Assembly: GCA_041565275.1 (NCBI GenBank)
Contig: JBFGVE010000001.1
Location: forward strand, 31,709-95,708
Direction of reading: 5' to 3'
DNA length: 64,000 nucleotides
Origin: CAWUKT01 sp041565275
Lineage (GTDB): Bacteria; Bacteroidota; Bacteroidia; J057; JADKCL01
Below, in pieces: positions 28,801 to 37,739 of this stretch. Both the position numbers and the translations under genes were made by a program. The notes under the pieces were generated by a model, which saw nothing but the letters and a program-made list of their open reading frames with translations, was not told the origin of the DNA and did no database searches. Each line of letters opens with the position of its first letter. Positions within the stretch are counted from its first letter, which is position 1.

Positions 28801-28860
28801 GCAGGAAAAGAGAAATACTGAAAAGACAGTAATGACCAGGCAAAGGAGATCAAGTTTCAT
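25801..28860 (-). CDS. Lipoprotein fusing a GH3-like domain to a serine hydrolase
   Basis: A 1019-residue lipoprotein (signal peptide with lipobox FLFSCGPGE). The N-terminal half follows the GH3 beta-N-acetylhexosaminidase layout (RLASMTLAEKVGQLIMVA, then GLIFSPAFRD) and a second GH3-type domain to about residue 570. The C-terminal 420 residues form a class C beta-lactamase-like serine hydrolase: DIASVTKIAATTLMA (Ser651, Lys654), YQYSDMSMF and GHTGFTGTCAW. Such fusions occur in Bacteroidota and act on peptidoglycan fragments. Oddly, the GH3 catalytic signature is lost: the KHFPGHG block reads RFLPSLK, and the nucleophile position (TDAL in active enzymes) reads SPAF, Pro303. The sugar-cleaving half is probably inactive. 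Confidence 0.86.
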   Translation of the reverse strand: MKLDLLCLVITVFSVFLFSCGPGEVIEVEPLQIQDPKIARAEAWSRSRLASMTLAEKVGQLIMVASPEWEGKSRGQTISGEELEAFAERIDQLHIGGLLLSNEDRQSQRLLAHRVNQKLDSPVWVALDASQKWAEARGYPSLQSLGATNDANFAYSWGMAVGSECRYLGGHIVFTSASTIPLDAQKEPDAISSQPERSRLLSEALVHGLEDAQVIPSVRFLPSLKTIPNNFSGLFPENSSSFDSMKVHEFAPIRALLKEQIEALALSHFSISVIDTLPASLSSSIQKEILRHELKYKGLIFSPAFRDCLFFTEFEPGEAETMAIKAGTDMIVSPSELEPTLMKLIKAVQEGLITEKDLNEKVHRHLFKKALLGLDTLFIRHPDSILTHSPQVRLEELNRSITASSLTILRDERGYLPLKKVATTKIATLSLGPGNRTSMQRTLDLYANMDHFYLNRYAGSGEYAAMLRQLKKYDYTIVDIHPGLSHRDSCGRLPQATLGFLYALRNATRSIVANFCPPAVLPDLDSLQVLVHAYDDRELTHRAMAQLIFGAATSTATLPFSVNPTFEVGMGMPRGEKIRLSYCDPEDLGIDPANLRPIDSIIYNAIRLGTFPGCQVLAAKGGKVFFNRTYGYHDYNRTRRVSLDDVYDIASVTKIAATTLMAMWSYDQNNLKLDSPIKTYLKELDSSYITIKDITSEELLTHRAGLPSGLPFYKYFTFVDSADTVRSQVYRTQKDSVHDLQIADELFLNSTILDTLWDRVRTVRLSTRGAYQYSDMSMFILKRVLERIHNTELDKFVRKKFYGPLGLKSIGYHPLNRFNEAEVIPTEWDRWWRKQLLRGFVHDESTAIFGGVGGQAGLFSNTRDLAVLMQMLLNKGTYGGTRFISEETVRKFTSRYPNSHRGLGFDMQKPVPEQDRGMCCFSASPTTFGHTGFTGTCAWADPDTDIIFIFLSNRVYPDRKNQKINIYRVRQNIQQIVYNALGLDLPPEGICVPVDEEFICLTQRDSASVDSLGKILICQ

Positions 28861-28963
28861 TTGGTCTAAAGGTTCTAAGAATAATCAATTTAGTATAAAT
28901 TGTTGGTTGAACTGTAGGCTATGATACATCAGAAGTTATGGTCGATTGTTATCTTGCAGGAAT

Positions 28964-29443
28964 ATGCATACCTCAACCAAAATTATGGGCTGGGATCAAA
29001 TGATCGCCAAAGTCAGGTCGTGGAAGGACCAGGGCTTGAAAGTAGTTTTTACCAACGGATGTTTTGATCTGGTCCACTTTGGGCATGTCGATTACCTTGA
29101 AAAAGCTGCTGCCCTGGGAGATAAATTGGTTGTTGGGCTGAATTCTGATGATTCGGTAAGGCGTCTTAAAGGTGAAAACCGACCTATACTAGATGAAAGC
29201 GCCCGGACTCGCCTATTGGCTGCCTTGGAGTTTGTGCAGGGGGTGGTGGTTTTTGATGAAGCGACTCCACGTGATCTGATTGCGCGTTTATTGCCGGATG
29301 TATTGGTCAAAGGGACCGACTATTCGGTAGAGGAAGTTGAGGGCCACATTGAGGTGCGAGAGAATGGGGGACGGGTAGTACTTATAGAGTTGGTAGAAGG
29401 ATATTCTACTTCTTCAATTGTAGCTAAGATCCAATCCCTATGA
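28964..29443 (+). CDS. rfaE2: D-glycero-beta-D-manno-heptose 1-phosphate adenylyltransferase
   Basis: Makes ADP-heptose for the lipopolysaccharide core. The nucleotidyltransferase HxGH motif appears in VVFTNGCFDLVHFGHVDYL and NSDDSVRRLKGENRPI is the typical middle block; RLLPDVLVKGTDYSVEEV and VVLIELVEGYSTSSIV close the domain. It corresponds to the adenylyltransferase half of HldE as a separate protein of 159 residues. The ATG at 28964 is preferred over a TTG at 28946. The next gene begins at 29440, inside this gene's TGA stop (ATGA overlap), so translation is probably coupled although the functions differ. Confidence 0.92.
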   Translation: MHTSTKIMGWDQMIAKVRSWKDQGLKVVFTNGCFDLVHFGHVDYLEKAAALGDKLVVGLNSDDSVRRLKGENRPILDESARTRLLAALEFVQGVVVFDEATPRDLIARLLPDVLVKGTDYSVEEVEGHIEVRENGGRVVLIELVEGYSTSSIVAKIQSL

Positions 29444-30264
29444 AACTAATACTGGAGATAGCAGGTAAAGATTACACGGTTGGCCTTCCAGGGTATTCAA
29501 TCGCGATAGGCCTTGACTTTGACGGCCCTCAACCCAATATTTATCATGTGGCGAGGGCTTTTGCAAAAGCTTATGAATACGACGGCTGGGTGGGAGATGT
29601 TCGTCGCGGAGGGAGCTGTAATTTTGAAACGTACAATTTTACGCCACACTGCAATGGTACTCATACAGAGTGCATTGGGCATTTGACTTCGGATCGATTA
29701 CGGATCTACGAGCAATTGAAGGAAGCATTTATTCCTGCGCAGTTGATCTCAATTGTTCCGCGTTCGGCTGCTGAAAGCTCGGATAGTTATTATCCAGGTT
29801 TTAAAGAAGGTGACAGGGTGATCGACAGAGCTCTTTTAGAGGATGCCACTCAGGATGTTGGCAAGGGGTCGTCAGACTTTTTCGCGGCCCTGGTCATTCG
29901 TACCCTACCCAATGATCACTCCAAAAAAGAGCAGGACTACATGAAAATATCTCCAGCCTTTTTTACTTTGGAAGCGATGGAATACATACGTTCTATTGGT
30001 ACTCGGCATTTGTTGGTAGACCTTCCTTCGGTGGATCGTTTATCCGATGAAGGAAAGCTCAGTTCCCACCATTTACACTGGGAAATTTCCAAAGATGGTG
30101 CCGGTCAATTGACCGGAGAACGCATGTTCAGAACTATTACTGAGATGGTATTTGTACCCAGCACGGTCGGAGATGGTCACTATCTCCTCAACCTTCAAAT
30201 CGCTCCATTTCTATCGGACGCAGCCCCAAGCAATCCGGTATTATTTGACCTGAAAGCGCTCTGA
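29440..30264 (+). CDS. Cyclase family protein, probable kynurenine formamidase
   Basis: Member of the metal-dependent cyclase/formamidase family. The HxGTHxD-type motif reads TPHCNGTHTECIGHL, where the usual Asp is Glu. A basic linker and C-terminal domain follow, with HLLVDLPSVDRLSDEGK and HHLHWEISKD. Kynurenine formamidase cleaves N-formylkynurenine to kynurenine. The assignment rests largely on the immediately adjacent kynureninase gene, two bases downstream: both would act in tryptophan breakdown. 274 residues is long for bacterial KynB (about 210), so some caution is needed. ATG at 29440 overlaps the rfaE2 stop. Confidence 0.72.
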   Translation: MKLILEIAGKDYTVGLPGYSIAIGLDFDGPQPNIYHVARAFAKAYEYDGWVGDVRRGGSCNFETYNFTPHCNGTHTECIGHLTSDRLRIYEQLKEAFIPAQLISIVPRSAAESSDSYYPGFKEGDRVIDRALLEDATQDVGKGSSDFFAALVIRTLPNDHSKKEQDYMKISPAFFTLEAMEYIRSIGTRHLLVDLPSVDRLSDEGKLSSHHLHWEISKDGAGQLTGERMFRTITEMVFVPSTVGDGHYLLNLQIAPFLSDAAPSNPVLFDLKAL

Positions 30265-30266
30265 GA

Positions 30267-31547
30267 ATGGAAAGTTCAGCTTTGACCTACACCACTATCC
30301 GCGAATTTGCCGAACAAATGGACCGGGAAGATCCTTTGGCGGATTACAGGGATCAGTTTCACATCCCCAGGCAAGCCAATGGTAAGGAGTTCATCTATTT
30401 CACTGGGAACTCGTTAGGTCTCCAACCCAAGACAACTCGCAGCTTTGTTGAGCAGGAACTGGACGACTGGGCCCGTCTCGGGGTAGAAGGGCATTTTCGT
30501 GCCAGAAATCCGTGGATGCCGTACCACGAATTTCTGGCAGAGTCCACAGCACGGTTGGTGGGTGCATATCCACAGGAGGTAGTGGTGATGAACTCCCTGA
30601 CAGTCAACCTTCACTTGTTGATGGTTTCTTTCTACCGTCCTACCCATAAGCGTTTTAAGATCGTGATTGAAGCTGATGCCTTTCCCTCCGATAAGTATGC
30701 GGTTAGGTCACAACTTCGCTTCCACGGCTATGATCCCGAAACTGCGCTCATCCAGTTGCGGTCCCAGTCCGGTGACCCTGTAATCCCCACACAGGAGATC
30801 ATGGACTTGATCGAACGGGAAGGGAACGAGATCGCGCTGATCATGATCGGCGGTGTCAATTATTATTCCGGGCAGGCTTTTGAGATAGAGAAGATCACTA
30901 AAGCTGGCCATGCCAAGGGATGTAAGGTGGGCTTTGATTTGGCCCACGCAGTGGGTAATATCCATCTGAAATTACACGAATGGGGACCTGATTTTGCTTG
31001 TTGGTGCTCTTATAAATACCTGAACTCCGGTCCCGGTGGTATTGCAGGTATCTTTGTCCATGACCGTCATTTTCAGGATTCCGGTCTTCCCCGGTTTGAA
31101 GGTTGGTGGGGGCACAACAAGAACAACCGCTTTAACATGCCGGATGAATTCGAGCCTATGGCAGGCGCTGAGGCTTGGCAACTGAGCAACCCACCGATCC
31201 TTCCACTGGCAGCTTTGCGAGCTTCAATGAAGATATTTGAAAAGGTGGGTATGGAGGCTTTGCGAGAGAAGTCGGAGCATTTAACCGGGTACTTGGAATA
31301 TTTGATATCGGAGTTGAATTCAGATCATAACTTACGGGTGATCACGCCTTCCGATCCAAAACAGCGCGGTTGCCAGCTCAGTCTTCAGGCTAAAGAGACG
31401 GGTCGGGCCATTTTTCACCGATTGACCAAGCGGGGAGTGATAGTCGACTGGCGGGAGCCAGATGTGATCCGGCTGGCTCCTGTACCTTTGTACAATCGTT
31501 TTGTAGAGGTGTGGGAGTTTGCTCAAATTTTGACTGAAGAACCCTAA
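30267..31547 (+). CDS. kynU: Kynureninase
   Basis: PLP enzyme that splits kynurenine or 3-hydroxykynurenine to anthranilate or 3-hydroxyanthranilate plus alanine. The family order is complete: EFIYFTGNSLGLQPKTT near the start, KVGFDLAHAVGNIHLKLHEW with the PLP-contacting Asp, and CWCSYKYLNSGPGGIAGIFV with the PLP lysine (K250). WWGHNKNNRFNM and the substrate-binding C-terminal domain follow. 426 residues is the normal length. It begins two bases after the formamidase stop, supporting a small kyn operon. The downstream hybrid kinase starts about 70 bases later. Confidence 0.96.
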   Translation: MESSALTYTTIREFAEQMDREDPLADYRDQFHIPRQANGKEFIYFTGNSLGLQPKTTRSFVEQELDDWARLGVEGHFRARNPWMPYHEFLAESTARLVGAYPQEVVVMNSLTVNLHLLMVSFYRPTHKRFKIVIEADAFPSDKYAVRSQLRFHGYDPETALIQLRSQSGDPVIPTQEIMDLIEREGNEIALIMIGGVNYYSGQAFEIEKITKAGHAKGCKVGFDLAHAVGNIHLKLHEWGPDFACWCSYKYLNSGPGGIAGIFVHDRHFQDSGLPRFEGWWGHNKNNRFNMPDEFEPMAGAEAWQLSNPPILPLAALRASMKIFEKVGMEALREKSEHLTGYLEYLISELNSDHNLRVITPSDPKQRGCQLSLQAKETGRAIFHRLTKRGVIVDWREPDVIRLAPVPLYNRFVEVWEFAQILTEEP

Positions 31548-31617
31548 TGTAAATACCTGATCTGGCGAAGCCAGAGCCAAAAAAGATCAATTTCCGTGAG
31601 AGTTTTCTAATTTTCTT

Positions 31618-34600
31618 ATGAGATTGTTGCACAACTCGCCTCACTCTCCCATTTCGTTTCGGCAAAATTTGCCGTTAAGGATAATCGCTGGAATAACACT
31701 TTTTCTTTACCCAAAAAACAAGCTTAATACTTTTTGTATAGTAAGTTTTTTGTGCTTTTGCTATTTCGCCAAGGCCCAGGAATTTAATCTTATTGAATAC
31801 AATGTTGGTGACGGCCTCTCCCAATCTGAAGTCTTCAGTATTTGTGAGGACCGTCGCGGTTATCTCTGGCTTGGTACTGCAGGTGGAGGACTCAACCAAT
31901 TTGATGGAAATGAATTCAAAGTGTATACCAAAGACGATGGAATGCTCTCCAATTCTGTCTCTTCGATTTTGGAAACCAGAGATGGTAAATTATGGTTGGC
32001 CTATCCTTCGTATGGTATTGGATACTTTGACGGGAATAAATTCACAAACTATCGAGGTGATCGAAATAATTTCAGGATTGGATTTAATACCCGAATAGTT
32101 GAGGACCGCGAGGGCCGTCTTTGGATTAGTTCGCGTGGGGGAATGGTTTACCAGTTCAAGGACGAAGTTTTTATTCCTTATGATACCAGTTGCGGCTTGA
32201 TGAGTAATCAATGTTCAGGCATGGAGTTAAGAAATGACGGGGTCCTTTGGGTCGGTCAGCCAAATGGATTTTGTATTTTTAATGGAATTGGATTCGATTC
32301 TGTCTCAACCCGTGAAATTTCCAGTGGTCTAAAAAATATATCCACTGCTCACTTTCAGCTCGATGGGACTGCCTATTTCGGAGCCAACGAGACTGAGATC
32401 TGGAAGTTGGAGAAGGGCCAATACACACGTGTTGGAGTCTTCCCCGAATTGGGAGCTATCAATCATCTGTATGTTGACCAACGAGGGTGGATATGGGCAT
32501 CAGGTGGCTGGGATGTAATCCTTATAAAAAATAGCCGTGTTTCTTCTCTACATGATCAGACTGCCCTTTGGGACGTAGGGGGAGAAGAAATCATGGAGGA
32601 CAAGACAGGCAATCTCTGGCTTGGAACACGAGGAGGGGGAATATTTAAATTCCCCGGAGAAACTTTCACCCACTATAATAAAGGTACCCCCCTTTATAGA
32701 AATGCAGTCTTCTCAATCACCGAAACTCAAGCTGGAAAATTCATCATTGGGACCGATCAGGGGGTCTTCGAGTTTGAAAACAACCAGTTTTTGGAAATAA
32801 AAGATAACAATGGTGCTTCATTTTTATTCACACGCCATGTAGTCTACTCTGAAAAATATGGTATTTATATAAGGGCAGCCCAGAATGAAGTCTTTTTGTA
32901 TAAAAATGGGAGTGTCAAGGCTATTCCTTTTGTGCAAGGGACTGTTCTTTCACTCTTTAATGTGAATGGAGATATTTATGCCGGTACAGATATCGGACTA
33001 TACCGTATCCAGGATGAAAAATTCATCTCAATGACCGAGATAGATTCAGCTTTCTTCATGCCCACTGGTAATGCGTTTTTGGATAACAGTGGAACTTGGT
33101 GGCTCGCCCATACCACCAGCGGGATTCGTTCTTACAAAGATGGAGTATCTCGGGACTACGATACGGAGGATGGGCTGCCTCATTTTTATTGTACCGCATT
33201 TCTGGAAGATAAAAATAAATATATCTGGGTAGGAACCAACGAGGGTTTGGCAAGATTTCAAAATGGGAGATTCTGCTATCTCACCTCTCGAGAGGGACTG
33301 ATTGGCAACCTGATTTATTGTCTGACCCAGGATCATAATGGAAATATATGGGTAGGTACAGAAAAAGGACTGAGTCAGATTCAAATAAACGAAAATTCAG
33401 ACCCTGTTAACATTCGAAACTTAAGACGGGATGAAGGTTTTATTGGTGTAGAGACAAATGAAGGTGCTTATTTGGCTGATTCAGAAGGCAACCTCTGGTT
33501 TGGTACGATTTACGGATTGACCAAATACAATCCTCAAGCTGACCGGTCTAGCTATAGTCTACCGAAGGTGCAGATCATCGATGTCAAGCTCAATCAGGAA
33601 GAGGTTGATTGGGGCAAGAGGCAAGATTCAGTTTATTCCTGGTACCATATTCCTTTTCAACCAAAACTGAAGCCCACCGACAATTCTTTGCGTTTCGACT
33701 TCAAGGCTGTCGCTCTAGATTATCCTGGAAAAATTCGCTATAAATATATGCTTGAAGGTTTGGACAAGGACTGGAATCCTCCAACTACCGAAACCCAGGC
33801 ATCTTACCCTGTCCTCCCGGCAGGCACCTACAGTTTCAAAGTAATGGCTGGGCGGAGCGATGGCGCTTGGAGTTCTGATGTTGCATCTTTTGAGTTTACT
33901 ATTCCTGCCCATTACTATAATACATGGTGGTTTCGCTTGGGAATGTTGGCTGTGGTTTCATTCTTGATCTTGTGGATTATACGCTATAGGATCAGTAGCA
34001 TTGACCGCCAACGAATAATTCTCTCTAAAAAAGTGGCTGAAAGGACCCGGCAGGTACAAGAAGAAAAGAACAAGGTGGAAGAGGCCAATCGAGTCAAATC
34101 TGAATTTCTGGCCAAAATGAGCCATGAGATTCGCACACCTATGAACGGAGTGATCGGTATGACCGATCTATTGCGAAGAACCTCTCTTACAGATCAACAA
34201 AGACGATTTGTCGACAATATTCAGATCTCTGGTAAGAATCTCCTCAACTTGATCAATGATATCCTCGATTTCTCCAGAATAGAGTCAGGTAAATTGGAAC
34301 TTGAAGCTGTCCCTTTGGACCTGCGCAGTCTCACCGAAGAAGTTCTTGACATCTTAGCCTACGAAGCCTTCAACAAAGACCTTGAACTTATATTTTATGC
34401 AGATCCTGAGATCAGAGGACCCGTGATAGGAGATCCTGCCCGTTTGAAGCAGACCCTGGTCAACTTGGTGGGCAATGCTATCAAGTTTACCGAGTCAGGT
34501 CAAGTTGCATTAGAAGCTCTTGTAGTTGAAAAGGACCCCAATGAAGCCCTTATTCAGATTTGCGTCAAAGACTCGGGTATTGGCATCCCAAAAGAAAAGT

Positions 34601-36090
34601 TTCAATCCTTGTTTGATTCATTTTCTCAAGTAGATGCCTCAACTACCCGTAAGTATGGTGGTTCCGGTTTGGGTTTAGCTATTAGTTCCCAGCTCAGCCA
34701 GATGATGGGAGGTGATATGTGGGTCGAGAGTGAACCCGGTAAAGGATCTAGTTTCTATTTTACTATCCGGGTAGGCATCTCTGCCCCCTGGCAGCTACCT
34801 GATGGAGGTCATCCAGCTAAAAATCTTCATGGTAAGCAGATTGCTACAGCAATTGCTGACCCAGTTGCCCGGGACTATATTAACCGGTACCTCAAACATT
34901 GGGGGCTGTCTCCAACCCATTTTATCTCCATGGATAGTTTCTTGTACCATCTGAAGATCAATCCTCCTTATTTTGCTTTTCTTGATTCGCGAATTATCCG
35001 AAAGGAGACGATTCGGAATGTCAGCCTCCTTTCTAAATTGGCTTCAGAATACAACTTTAACTATGCACTATTATGCGACCCGGGCATTGCTATTCACCTT
35101 AAATCTACTTTGAATGAAAAAGGCCGAATTCTCGATAAGCCTCTAAAAAGGGATGATCTACTCAATTCACTCCTTCTGAAAAAGAAAGTTCAAGTGGACA
35201 GAAATCTCTTTCAGGTTGACCGGCAACTCGCCCTTCGTATTCCCCTTCGTATTCTTATTGCCGAAGACAATCCTATCAATATGGAAGTGATAACCGGAAT
35301 GCTTTCTTCTTTGGGCTATGAGCGTACAGAGGCAGAAAACGGTGCAATTGTTCTGGAAAAGCTTAAAGATAAAAGCTACGACCTCGTATTAATGGATGTC
35401 CAGATGCCTGTTATGGATGGCCTGGAGACGACTCGTCAGATTATCTCTGTCTATGGAGACAATCGTCCCACTATTGTTGCCATGACTGCTAATGCTATGG
35501 AAGCCGATCGCCAGGCCTGTTTGAAAGCGGGAATGGATACTTTCATATCGAAACCTTTCGACCTTGAGGAATTGTCGGAACTGATTAACTCACTTCAGCA
35601 ATTGAGAAGAGACACTACCAAATCTTCTGACATTCACAATATGGTTTCAGATACAGGGATTGCAGTCAGCACGGAGGAGGGTAGCCAGGAGAAAAATGAT
35701 CCCTTAGATATCCCCGAAGAAAAGTATAAGATAATTGATCTGTCGATGCTGTATGAAGCAGGAGGTGGGGATCCTGCCTTTGTATTGACCATTGCAAAAA
35801 AATTGGTAGTCAAATTACCTTGGGCGATGAAAGAACTACGGGATCATCTCGAGAATCGGAATTGGGACCAAATCCGTTCAATTGCCCACAGGACCAAATC
35901 CTCAGCAGCCTACACCGGAGCTTCAAATCTGGAGAAAAAATTCCATGACATTGAATGCATGGCCAGGGGATTGGTGGGTCTAGACGATATTTCTTTGAAA
36001 CTGGATGATCTTGATGTTTACGTGAATAAAGTTGTAGATGAAATTAAGGTTGTCATCACTGACCTCTCTAAAGGCGATAAGCATACCTGA
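31618..36090 (+). CDS. Hybrid histidine kinase with Reg_prop sensor, receiver and HPt
   Basis: A 1490-residue phosphorelay protein. A signal segment (IVSFLCFCYFAKAQ) precedes a beta-propeller periplasmic sensor (residues about 60-680, repeats such as YLWLGTAGGGLNQFDG and YIWVGTNEGLARFQNG), a Y_Y_Y domain, and a membrane helix (about 775-795). The cytoplasmic side has HisKA (MSHEIRTPMNG, H836), HATPase (NLVGNAIKFTESG; GGSGLGLAISSQL), a poorly conserved receiver (possible site D1123), a good receiver (LVLMDVQMPVMDG, D1260) and an HPt domain (IAHRTKSSAAYTG, H1424). Unlike most Reg_prop proteins it has no AraC-type HTH output, so the phosphate must pass to another protein. No response regulator lies nearby. 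Confidence 0.93.
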   Translation: MRLLHNSPHSPISFRQNLPLRIIAGITLFLYPKNKLNTFCIVSFLCFCYFAKAQEFNLIEYNVGDGLSQSEVFSICEDRRGYLWLGTAGGGLNQFDGNEFKVYTKDDGMLSNSVSSILETRDGKLWLAYPSYGIGYFDGNKFTNYRGDRNNFRIGFNTRIVEDREGRLWISSRGGMVYQFKDEVFIPYDTSCGLMSNQCSGMELRNDGVLWVGQPNGFCIFNGIGFDSVSTREISSGLKNISTAHFQLDGTAYFGANETEIWKLEKGQYTRVGVFPELGAINHLYVDQRGWIWASGGWDVILIKNSRVSSLHDQTALWDVGGEEIMEDKTGNLWLGTRGGGIFKFPGETFTHYNKGTPLYRNAVFSITETQAGKFIIGTDQGVFEFENNQFLEIKDNNGASFLFTRHVVYSEKYGIYIRAAQNEVFLYKNGSVKAIPFVQGTVLSLFNVNGDIYAGTDIGLYRIQDEKFISMTEIDSAFFMPTGNAFLDNSGTWWLAHTTSGIRSYKDGVSRDYDTEDGLPHFYCTAFLEDKNKYIWVGTNEGLARFQNGRFCYLTSREGLIGNLIYCLTQDHNGNIWVGTEKGLSQIQINENSDPVNIRNLRRDEGFIGVETNEGAYLADSEGNLWFGTIYGLTKYNPQADRSSYSLPKVQIIDVKLNQEEVDWGKRQDSVYSWYHIPFQPKLKPTDNSLRFDFKAVALDYPGKIRYKYMLEGLDKDWNPPTTETQASYPVLPAGTYSFKVMAGRSDGAWSSDVASFEFTIPAHYYNTWWFRLGMLAVVSFLILWIIRYRISSIDRQRIILSKKVAERTRQVQEEKNKVEEANRVKSEFLAKMSHEIRTPMNGVIGMTDLLRRTSLTDQQRRFVDNIQISGKNLLNLINDILDFSRIESGKLELEAVPLDLRSLTEEVLDILAYEAFNKDLELIFYADPEIRGPVIGDPARLKQTLVNLVGNAIKFTESGQVALEALVVEKDPNEALIQICVKDSGIGIPKEKFQSLFDSFSQVDASTTRKYGGSGLGLAISSQLSQMMGGDMWVESEPGKGSSFYFTIRVGISAPWQLPDGGHPAKNLHGKQIATAIADPVARDYINRYLKHWGLSPTHFISMDSFLYHLKINPPYFAFLDSRIIRKETIRNVSLLSKLASEYNFNYALLCDPGIAIHLKSTLNEKGRILDKPLKRDDLLNSLLLKKKVQVDRNLFQVDRQLALRIPLRILIAEDNPINMEVITGMLSSLGYERTEAENGAIVLEKLKDKSYDLVLMDVQMPVMDGLETTRQIISVYGDNRPTIVAMTANAMEADRQACLKAGMDTFISKPFDLEELSELINSLQQLRRDTTKSSDIHNMVSDTGIAVSTEEGSQEKNDPLDIPEEKYKIIDLSMLYEAGGGDPAFVLTIAKKLVVKLPWAMKELRDHLENRNWDQIRSIAHRTKSSAAYTGASNLEKKFHDIECMARGLVGLDDISLKLDDLDVYVNKVVDEIKVVITDLSKGDKHT

Positions 36091-36247
36091 GTTTCCAGGG
36101 CAGCATCAGTCAATTGTCAATCTCTGTTGTTGTTTATGAAATCATCTTCGCCCAGGTAATTTTACCGTTACCCTCCATGATGATTCAGATTACACCGCCA
36201 GTGAAACATAGTTCAATTTAAGCCTTCCATCAGTTAATATGGGTTAA

Positions 36248-37663
36248 CTACTTGTGAATAGCCTTGTTGTCGAAGGCATCCATGGCAGCTTCTTTAATGC
36301 TTTCAGAGAAAGTAGGATGGGCATGAGAGAAGATGGCAATGTCTTCGGCAGAAGCTTTGAATTCCAGGCCTATGACACCTTCCATAATCATATCTGCAGC
36401 TCTAGGGCCAATGATATGCATCCCAAGTATTTCATCGGTTTCCTTGTCAGCAAGAATCTTTACCAGGCCTGCCGTATCCATACTGGCCCTTGCACGGCCA
36501 CTGGCTCGAAAGTGAAAAGTTCCCGATTTATATGCTTTGCCATCTGCTTTCAATTCTTCTTCGGTAAAACCCACTCCAGCGATTTCCGGCCAAGTATAAA
36601 CAACATTGGGTATGGCCCGATAGTTAATATGGGGGTGTTTTCCAGCAAGCAACTCTGCAACCAAAACACCTTCTTCGGAGGCTTTGTGCGCGAGCATGGC
36701 CCCTTTGATTACGTCGCCGATAGCATAAATCCCAGAAACATTGGTTTGGAGATTTGAATCCACATCTATTCGACCCTGGTCATCCAGTTTCAAACCAATA
36801 TTCTCCAAACCGAGATTATCAGTGTAAGGACGGCGGCCCGTAGCGACCAAACAATAATCGGCTTTGAATTCCACCTTCTCTCCATTCTTCATGTTTTCTG
36901 CAATAGCCGTTACAGAACTGGAAGTTGAGGTAACATTAGTGACCTTATGTTTGAAGTAAAATTTGAATCCCAATTCTTTGCTGAGGATTTTCCTGATTTC
37001 CCGGCTCATAGAGCCATCCATACCTCCGATGGCTTGGTCAGAGTATTCAATAACTTCGACCTCGGTTCCCAGACGAGCAAATACTGAACCCATTTCCAAA
37101 CCAATTACGCCGGCACCTATGACTAGCATCTTTTTGGGAACCTCGGTTAGTTCCAATCCCTCAGTGGAGGTGATGATCCTTTTTTTATCGATCTTAACTC
37201 CTGGGATAGAATTGGGCTTTGAACCTGTGGCAATAATGGTTTTGTCTGTAAAAATTTCCTGGTGGCTGTCTTCATCACCTTTGACAACAATTATATTCTT
37301 GTCTCTGAAAGAGCCGTGCCCATGATAGACATCGACCCCATTTTTATTCATTAAAAAGGCCACTCCATCGGTCGTTGCCTTTACAACTTCAGCCTTGCGC
37401 TTAATCATCTGAGGCATATTAACGGAGGGGTTGGAAATTTCTATTCCATGCTCCGCGAATTTATGCAGGGCATCGTAGTAATGGTGGCTGGAGTCAAGCA
37501 AAGCTTTGGAAGGAATACAGCCTACGTTCAGGCAAGTGCCTCCCAATGTGGGATAGCGTTCGATGATAGCAGTTTTCATCCCCAATTGCGCACATCGAAT
37601 GGCGCAAACATATCCGCCAGGACCTGACCCGATTACAGTAACGTCGTATTTATTTTTAGCCAT
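36248..37663 (-). CDS. lpdA: Dihydrolipoyl dehydrogenase (E3)
   Basis: FAD/NAD enzyme that reoxidises the lipoyl groups of 2-oxoacid dehydrogenase complexes. The N-terminal YDVTVIGSGPGGYVCAIR binds FAD, and GGTCLNVGCIPSKALLDSS carries the redox-active cysteine pair. KKMLVIGAGVIGLEMGSVFA is the NAD-binding fold and HAHPTFSESIKEAAMDAF holds the catalytic His-Glu pair. The ATG at 37663 is preferred (472 residues); the frame extends to an upstream start at 37780 with unrelated residues. It can serve the branched-chain E1 encoded at 47.3 kb, and others. The maf gene is divergent. Confidence 0.96.
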   Translation of the reverse strand: MAKNKYDVTVIGSGPGGYVCAIRCAQLGMKTAIIERYPTLGGTCLNVGCIPSKALLDSSHHYYDALHKFAEHGIEISNPSVNMPQMIKRKAEVVKATTDGVAFLMNKNGVDVYHGHGSFRDKNIIVVKGDEDSHQEIFTDKTIIATGSKPNSIPGVKIDKKRIITSTEGLELTEVPKKMLVIGAGVIGLEMGSVFARLGTEVEVIEYSDQAIGGMDGSMSREIRKILSKELGFKFYFKHKVTNVTSTSSSVTAIAENMKNGEKVEFKADYCLVATGRRPYTDNLGLENIGLKLDDQGRIDVDSNLQTNVSGIYAIGDVIKGAMLAHKASEEGVLVAELLAGKHPHINYRAIPNVVYTWPEIAGVGFTEEELKADGKAYKSGTFHFRASGRARASMDTAGLVKILADKETDEILGMHIIGPRAADMIMEGVIGLEFKASAEDIAIFSHAHPTFSESIKEAAMDAFDNKAIHK

Positions 37664-37739
37664 GATTCGTGGTTTCTTAATTGGAAAAGGCCAAGTTATT
37701 GGAATGCTATTCGAATTACAAAACTTACATGTAACGGAA

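Noticed and set aside
31561..31575. TCTGGC-GAA-GCCAGA hairpin after kynureninase, considered as a terminator
   Set aside because: The stem is only six pairs with a triloop, and no T-run follows on either strand.
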